From Candidatus Omnitrophota bacterium (GTDB lineage: Bacteria > Omnitrophota > Gorgyraeia > JAHIPI01): a DNA stretch of 9,522 nt. Below, one piece after another: positions 5,973 through 9,522 of this stretch. The stretch lies in assembly GCA_030616695.1 (NCBI GenBank), contig JAUWWU010000018.1, positions 1-9,522 of the forward strand. The letters run 5' to 3'. Under the pieces are notes generated by a model, which searched no databases, was not told where the DNA came from, and saw nothing but the letters and a program-made list of their open reading frames with translations. Every line of letters starts with the position of its first letter. Positions within the stretch are counted from its first letter, which is position 1. The position numbers and the translations under genes are program-made.

Positions 5973-6463
5973 AAGCCTATAAGGCTTATGCGGCAATATT
6001 GGTTGCCTTTTTTGCGCAGATGTCACTTGTCACTTTTTTCGACTTTGGCTCTCTAAGGCCCAATGTCATGATAATAATCACTGTCTTTTTCGCCCTCTTT
6101 ACGGACGAAAAATTCGGATGGCGGGCAGGGGCGGTAAGCGGCTTGCTTCTGGATATTTTTTCTATACGGCTTTTCGGGTTGAATACGCTGTTCTTCGCGC
6201 TCTGCGGCTATATCGTCGGCAAATACAGCAACAAATTTTACAGGGACAGCCCCGTCACCCATTTCATTATTACATTCGCCGCATCTTTTTTTATCCTTTC
6301 CCCGTATTTTTTCTTTATAAATCTACGAAATCCAACCGGAATGCCCCATTTGGGATTTTTCAACGCCTCAGTTTTTGCCGCTTCTTTGCTCAATTCTTTT
6401 TTAGGCATACTGATATGTGCCTTTCTCCTGCGCATATTCAAGTTGGATGAGTGCAATCTATGA
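5960..6463 (+). CDS. mreD: Rod shape-determining membrane protein MreD
   Basis: MreD is a small multi-spanning inner-membrane protein of the elongasome. The 167 residues are strongly hydrophobic, with about five to six membrane segments (roughly 8-28, 34-47, 56-69, 73-86, 98-118 and 137-160). The segment WRAGAVSGLLLDIFS, followed by RLFGLNTLFFALCGY, is the characteristic conserved core of MreD proteins. The family has low overall conservation, so the position between mreC and mrdA is strong support. The GTG at 5960 is preceded by AGAGG (5951-5955) and overlaps the end of mreC by 13 bases. The stop codon TGA at 6461-6463 overlaps the ATG of mrdA as ATGA. Both overlaps suggest translational coupling. 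Confidence 0.93.
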   Translation: MYRIKAYKAYAAILVAFFAQMSLVTFFDFGSLRPNVMIIITVFFALFTDEKFGWRAGAVSGLLLDIFSIRLFGLNTLFFALCGYIVGKYSNKFYRDSPVTHFIITFAASFFILSPYFFFINLRNPTGMPHLGFFNASVFAASLLNSFLGILICAFLLRIFKLDECNL

Positions 6464-8178
6464 GATTACGATTTCTTAGAAATATTAGCATACTTATTTT
6501 TGCCGTTCTTGCCTTTTGCCTGTGGTATATGCAATGTGCGCAAAGCTCCCGTTACGCGGAGTTATCCCATAACAACAGGATCCGGCTGGTGCCGCTGCTT
6601 GGCCCCCGCGGAAACATCTATGACAAAAACGGTAGCCTCCTGGCCGGCAACAGGCTTGCGTTTGATTGCGCGGTGATCCCTCAGGAATTTCGGATCGAAG
6701 AAGAGAGGCTTAAGGAATTGGGCGCACTATTAAATATGCAAGACAGCTCCTTAAAGAAGAGGCTAAAAGAAGACGTTATCGCTCCGTTTATTCCGACTGT
6801 CCTTAAAAAAGATATAGGCAAAGAGACGGCGATAGCTATTTCGGAAAGAAGCGTGGATTTTCCGGGCCTGATCATACAGACATATCCGAAGAGATATTAC
6901 CCGAACGGTAATATAGGGTCTCATGTCGCGGGGTATCTGGGCAAGATAAGCGAAGAGGAGATCAGCGCCCTACGCGATTATGGATATAAGACCAGGGATT
7001 TTGTCGGGCGGGGCGGGCTTGAACTATATTATAACTATTATTTAAAAGGGGAGGATGGAGGAGTGCAGACCGAGGTCGACTCAATGGGTAGGGAATTGAG
7101 AGTTCTGGGAATAAGAGAGCCTCAAAAGGGAAGGGATATCACCTTAACAATAGACCTTGAGTTGGAAAAATACCTGGATGCGCTGCTGGCGGAGGACAAA
7201 GGCGCTATTATAGTGATGGATTCTACCTCCGGCGAAATATTGGGGCTTGTCAGTAAGCCCGATTTTGATCCGAATATTTTTGTCGGCTCGCATGACACCT
7301 CTCTTGTTAGAGACCTGCTAAAAAGGGCCGATTATCCGCTGGTGAACAGGGCAATGTCCGGGACGTATCCGCCCGGTTCCGTGTTTAAGATCGTTACAGC
7401 ATCAGCCGCCATGGAATCGGGAAAGATGAAAACCGACGAGCGTTTTGACTGCAATGGTTTTTATGTCCTCGGCAGAAGCCGGTTTAATTGCTGGAAGAAG
7501 TCCGGCCACGGCTCCCAGGCTATGGCAGAAGGTATTAAGAATTCTTGCAACGTGTTTTTCTATCAGGTGGGGCGGCGAGTGGGCGTGGATGGGCTAGCTG
7601 AATATACCTTGCAATACGGATTCGGAAGGCCGACCGAAATTGACCTGCCTTATGAAGCAGGCGGAATTGTGCCGAGTAGGGCATGGAAGAAGCGCCATAA
7701 GAGGGAATCTTGGTACGAAGGGGATACGGTCAATTACGCTATAGGGCAAGGATATCTATTAGTTACGCCCCTGCAGATACTGCAGATGGTCAATACCATT
7801 GGCACGGAAGGTAAGCTGGTCAAACCGTTTTTAGTAAAAGAGATAGAGGCGGTCGAGGTTTCCAACCCCCAAAAAAGAGATATTAATATTTCAAAAAATA
7901 CGTTTAAAATTATTAAAGAGGGTATGAAAAAGGCAGTCGAAGACGCAGGGGGTACGGCCGGGAATGCAGGCGCCTCCGGCTTACGGATTGCGGGCAAAAC
8001 CGGGACGGCAGAAACGGGAACAGACCTTACGCATGCATGGTTTGCGGGCTTTAGCCCTATATGCGAACCAAAGATTTCGTTGGTTGTCTTTGTGGAATAC
8101 GGCGGCAAGGGCGGCGGCAAGCCAAGTAAAATTGCTTCCGGTATTTTCGGGAAATTAAGGGAAATGGGATATCTTTAA
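6460..8178 (+). CDS. mrdA: Penicillin-binding protein 2, elongation-specific transpeptidase
   Basis: PBP2 is a class B penicillin-binding protein that cross-links peptidoglycan during cell elongation as the partner of RodA. The 572 residues carry an N-terminal membrane helix at about 8-24, then the periplasmic dimerisation/pedestal region with GPRGNIYDKNG (48-58) and the segment VGRGGLELYYNYYLKG (182-197). The transpeptidase domain follows. Its three active-site motifs are present: SxxK as S307-VF-K310 in PPGSVFKIVTA, SxN as S362-C-N364 in KNSCNVFFYQ, and K513-TG-T516 in AGKTGTAETG. Length is slightly below the E. coli protein (633). The ATG at 6460 overlaps the mreD stop codon as ATGA. The in-frame GTG at 6451 would add only three residues and is less likely. 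rodA follows after five bases. The enzyme is expected to be beta-lactam sensitive, since no key residue is missing. Confidence 0.97.
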   Translation: MRLRFLRNISILIFAVLAFCLWYMQCAQSSRYAELSHNNRIRLVPLLGPRGNIYDKNGSLLAGNRLAFDCAVIPQEFRIEEERLKELGALLNMQDSSLKKRLKEDVIAPFIPTVLKKDIGKETAIAISERSVDFPGLIIQTYPKRYYPNGNIGSHVAGYLGKISEEEISALRDYGYKTRDFVGRGGLELYYNYYLKGEDGGVQTEVDSMGRELRVLGIREPQKGRDITLTIDLELEKYLDALLAEDKGAIIVMDSTSGEILGLVSKPDFDPNIFVGSHDTSLVRDLLKRADYPLVNRAMSGTYPPGSVFKIVTASAAMESGKMKTDERFDCNGFYVLGRSRFNCWKKSGHGSQAMAEGIKNSCNVFFYQVGRRVGVDGLAEYTLQYGFGRPTEIDLPYEAGGIVPSRAWKKRHKRESWYEGDTVNYAIGQGYLLVTPLQILQMVNTIGTEGKLVKPFLVKEIEAVEVSNPQKRDINISKNTFKIIKEGMKKAVEDAGGTAGNAGASGLRIAGKTGTAETGTDLTHAWFAGFSPICEPKISLVVFVEYGGKGGGKPSKIASGIFGKLREMGYL

Positions 8179-8183
8179 TCGCT

Positions 8184-9281
8184 ATGTATAAGATACATTA
8201 CAGAAAAAATTTTGACCCGCTGTTGATAATATTGCCGTTGGCGATATGCGGGTTAGGGCTTTTCTTTTTATATAGTGCCTCCCGAGGCATGCAGCAGATC
8301 AAGGGGATAGATTTCACGCTCCGCCAGATAATGTGGATACTGGTCAGTATCCTGGCGCTTATCGTGACTATCAATATAGATTTTCGAAGGATACTAGACT
8401 GGGCGTATCTGTATTATATTATCATCGCATTGGTCCTCATCGCCCTTCTTTTTATCGGCGGGGCAAGGATGGGAGCGAGGAGATGGCTGAATATCGGATG
8501 GCTTACTTTTCAACCCTCAGAGTTTGCCAAGCTTATCCTGATACTGATATTGACGTTTTATCTCGGAAATAACAGGTATTCCGTAAGGAGCTCAAAGAAT
8601 TTCTTGATGGCTCTTTTGATAACAGGTCTTCTCTTTATTTTAATAGTCAAAGAGCCGGACCTCGGCAGCGCAATAGCTTTACTGCCTATAATGTTTGCCA
8701 TGCTGCTGGCGGCAAATATACCCCTTAAGTTTATTTTGGGCTCTATATTATTAGGCGGTTTCGCCTCGCCTTTATTTTGGAATTTTTTAAAAGACTACCA
8801 AAAACGCAGGCTGCTTGTCTTTTTAAACCCAAACATGGACCCTCTCGGAGCCGGTTATACGGTGATCCAATCAAAAATCGCCATAGGTTCAGGCGGGTTA
8901 TTCGGCAAAGGATGGATGAGCGGGACGCAAAATCAATTGAATTTCCTGCCCGAGAGGCATACGGATTTTATCTTTTCCGTCGTCGGAGAAGAATGGGGGT
9001 TTGCCGGTAGCCTATTGGTTATAATACTCTTTTGCCTGTTGATCGTCAGAGTTTTGGCCGTAGCCGAAAGGACCAATGATTTTCACGGCAGGCTCCTCGT
9101 TACCGGCATTGCGGCAATGCTTTTTTTTCAGGCGGCGGTCAATATTGCCATGACGGCAGGCCTTATGCCTGTCGTCGGGATACCGCTGCCGCTGATAAGT
9201 TACGGCGGCTCAAGCCTGATCACGACATGGCTTTCCATAGCGTTAGTTATAAATGTAGATATGCGCCGCACTATTTTTTAG
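8184..9281 (+). CDS. rodA: Peptidoglycan glycosyltransferase RodA (SEDS family)
   Basis: RodA polymerises lipid II into glycan strands in the inner membrane, working with PBP2. The 365 residues are hydrophobic, with about ten predicted membrane segments. Motifs of SEDS proteins are RWLNIGWLTFQPSEFAKL at 100-117, KEPDLGSA at 156-163, QSKIAIGSGGLFGKGW at 229-244, FLPERHTDFIFSVVGEEWG at 244-262, and PLPLISYGGSS at 315-325. Asp251 in HTDF corresponds to the essential Asp of characterised RodA proteins. The ERHTDF and ISYGGSS forms plus the adjacent mrdA favour RodA over FtsW. The ATG at 8184 lies five bases after the mrdA stop codon without a clear Shine-Dalgarno sequence, in line with coupled translation. 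No terminator hairpin is evident in the 25 bases between its stop codon and the repeat at 9307. Confidence 0.96.
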   Translation: MYKIHYRKNFDPLLIILPLAICGLGLFFLYSASRGMQQIKGIDFTLRQIMWILVSILALIVTINIDFRRILDWAYLYYIIIALVLIALLFIGGARMGARRWLNIGWLTFQPSEFAKLILILILTFYLGNNRYSVRSSKNFLMALLITGLLFILIVKEPDLGSAIALLPIMFAMLLAANIPLKFILGSILLGGFASPLFWNFLKDYQKRRLLVFLNPNMDPLGAGYTVIQSKIAIGSGGLFGKGWMSGTQNQLNFLPERHTDFIFSVVGEEWGFAGSLLVIILFCLLIVRVLAVAERTNDFHGRLLVTGIAAMLFFQAAVNIAMTAGLMPVVGIPLPLISYGGSSLITTWLSIALVINVDMRRTIF

Positions 9282-9306
9282 ATAACACAGCGAGTGAGCC
9301 ATGTTT

Positions 9307-9522
9307 AGTAATGTTGATATTCGGCGAGCGACATACAAAATTTAGCCTCGAATGAGCGAAAAAATCGGTTTATAAAAGGGCAAAATCTGTCCGCGGGCCT
9401 AATACACAGGTGCGGCTACTTCGCGAAGCGAAGTAGTGAGGGGGCATGGTAATGCCCCCGAGTTATTTTGCCCCCGATTTTTCGTGAAATGAGAGGCGTT
9501 AAGAATTTTGTGGAGCGAGTGA
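9307..9522. repeat. Copy B of the structured repeat, right end cut by window
   Basis: This is a direct-orientation copy of the 562-785 element, truncated by the window edge inside its right end. The left terminal repeat agtaatgttgatattc (9307-9322) is identical. The closing stem is cgaaaaaatcgg (9357-9368) plus gggcaaaat (9378-9386) with attttgccc (9465-9473) plus ccgatttttcg (9474-9484), and it repairs the mismatch seen in copy A. The enclosed hairpins are CCGC 9391-9394/GCGG 9412-9415, ctacttcg 9416-9423/cgaagtag 9429-9436 around a cgaag loop, and gggggcat 9440-9447/atgccccc 9452-9459 around ggta. The middle hairpin has eight perfect pairs where copy A has about four. As the first repeat downstream of rodA, it could also act as a transcript end, but no U tract follows the structure. 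Confidence 0.85.

Noticed and set aside
9289..9297. agcgagtga just after rodA, matching nine bases near the right end of the repeat
   Set aside because: A nine-base match is too short to call a remnant of another copy.
562..9522. Composite transposon bounded by the two repeat copies
   Set aside because: No transposase or integrase lies between them, and the content is a normal chromosomal housekeeping block.

Overview
The window carries a compact, co-oriented set of bacterial cell-envelope genes, all on the + strand. The gene content (prolipoprotein diacylglyceryl transferase, a complete MreBCD-PBP2-RodA rod-shape set, a shikimate-pathway gene) indicates a Gram-negative-type bacterium that makes peptidoglycan. 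The gene order and the style of the coiled-coil protein remind me of uncultivated Omnitrophota (OP3) genomes. That placement is an inference from general familiarity and was not tested.

Layout: bases 1-330 are the C-terminal part of lgt, cut by the window edge. Bases 326-797 are non-coding and filled with inverted-repeat elements: a roughly 150-nt imperfect palindrome (359-509), then a 224-nt repeat with perfect 16-bp terminal inverted repeats (562-785). Next come rluD (798-1715), a promoter, a membrane-anchored coiled-coil protein of unknown function (1785-2576), a short intergenic region with two hairpins, and aroA (2689-3987). A consensus-quality sigma-70-type promoter then leads the block mreB, mreC, mreD, mrdA, rodA (4086-9281). 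After rodA, a second copy of the 224-nt repeat begins at 9307 and runs off the window in the same orientation as the first.

How the genes work together: MreB forms the cytoplasmic filament, MreC and MreD connect it to the envelope, and the RodA glycosyltransferase with the PBP2 transpeptidase makes lateral-wall peptidoglycan. Overlaps (13 bp mreC/mreD, 4 bp mreD/mrdA) and a 5-nt gap (mrdA/rodA) point to one translationally coupled operon. The coiled-coil protein has the same broad layout as MreC (one N-terminal membrane helix, coiled coil, beta-rich C-terminal domain), so it may be an additional envelope-scaffold protein.

The most unusual feature is the repeat family. Its two copies share terminal inverted repeats, a long internal closing stem and three hairpins in a cloverleaf-like arrangement. 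Differences between the copies preserve base pairing, and one hairpin has been replaced by a different, longer self-complementary sequence. This looks like a non-autonomous mobile palindromic element (MITE-like) or a repeated structured RNA. I do not recognise it as a named family.
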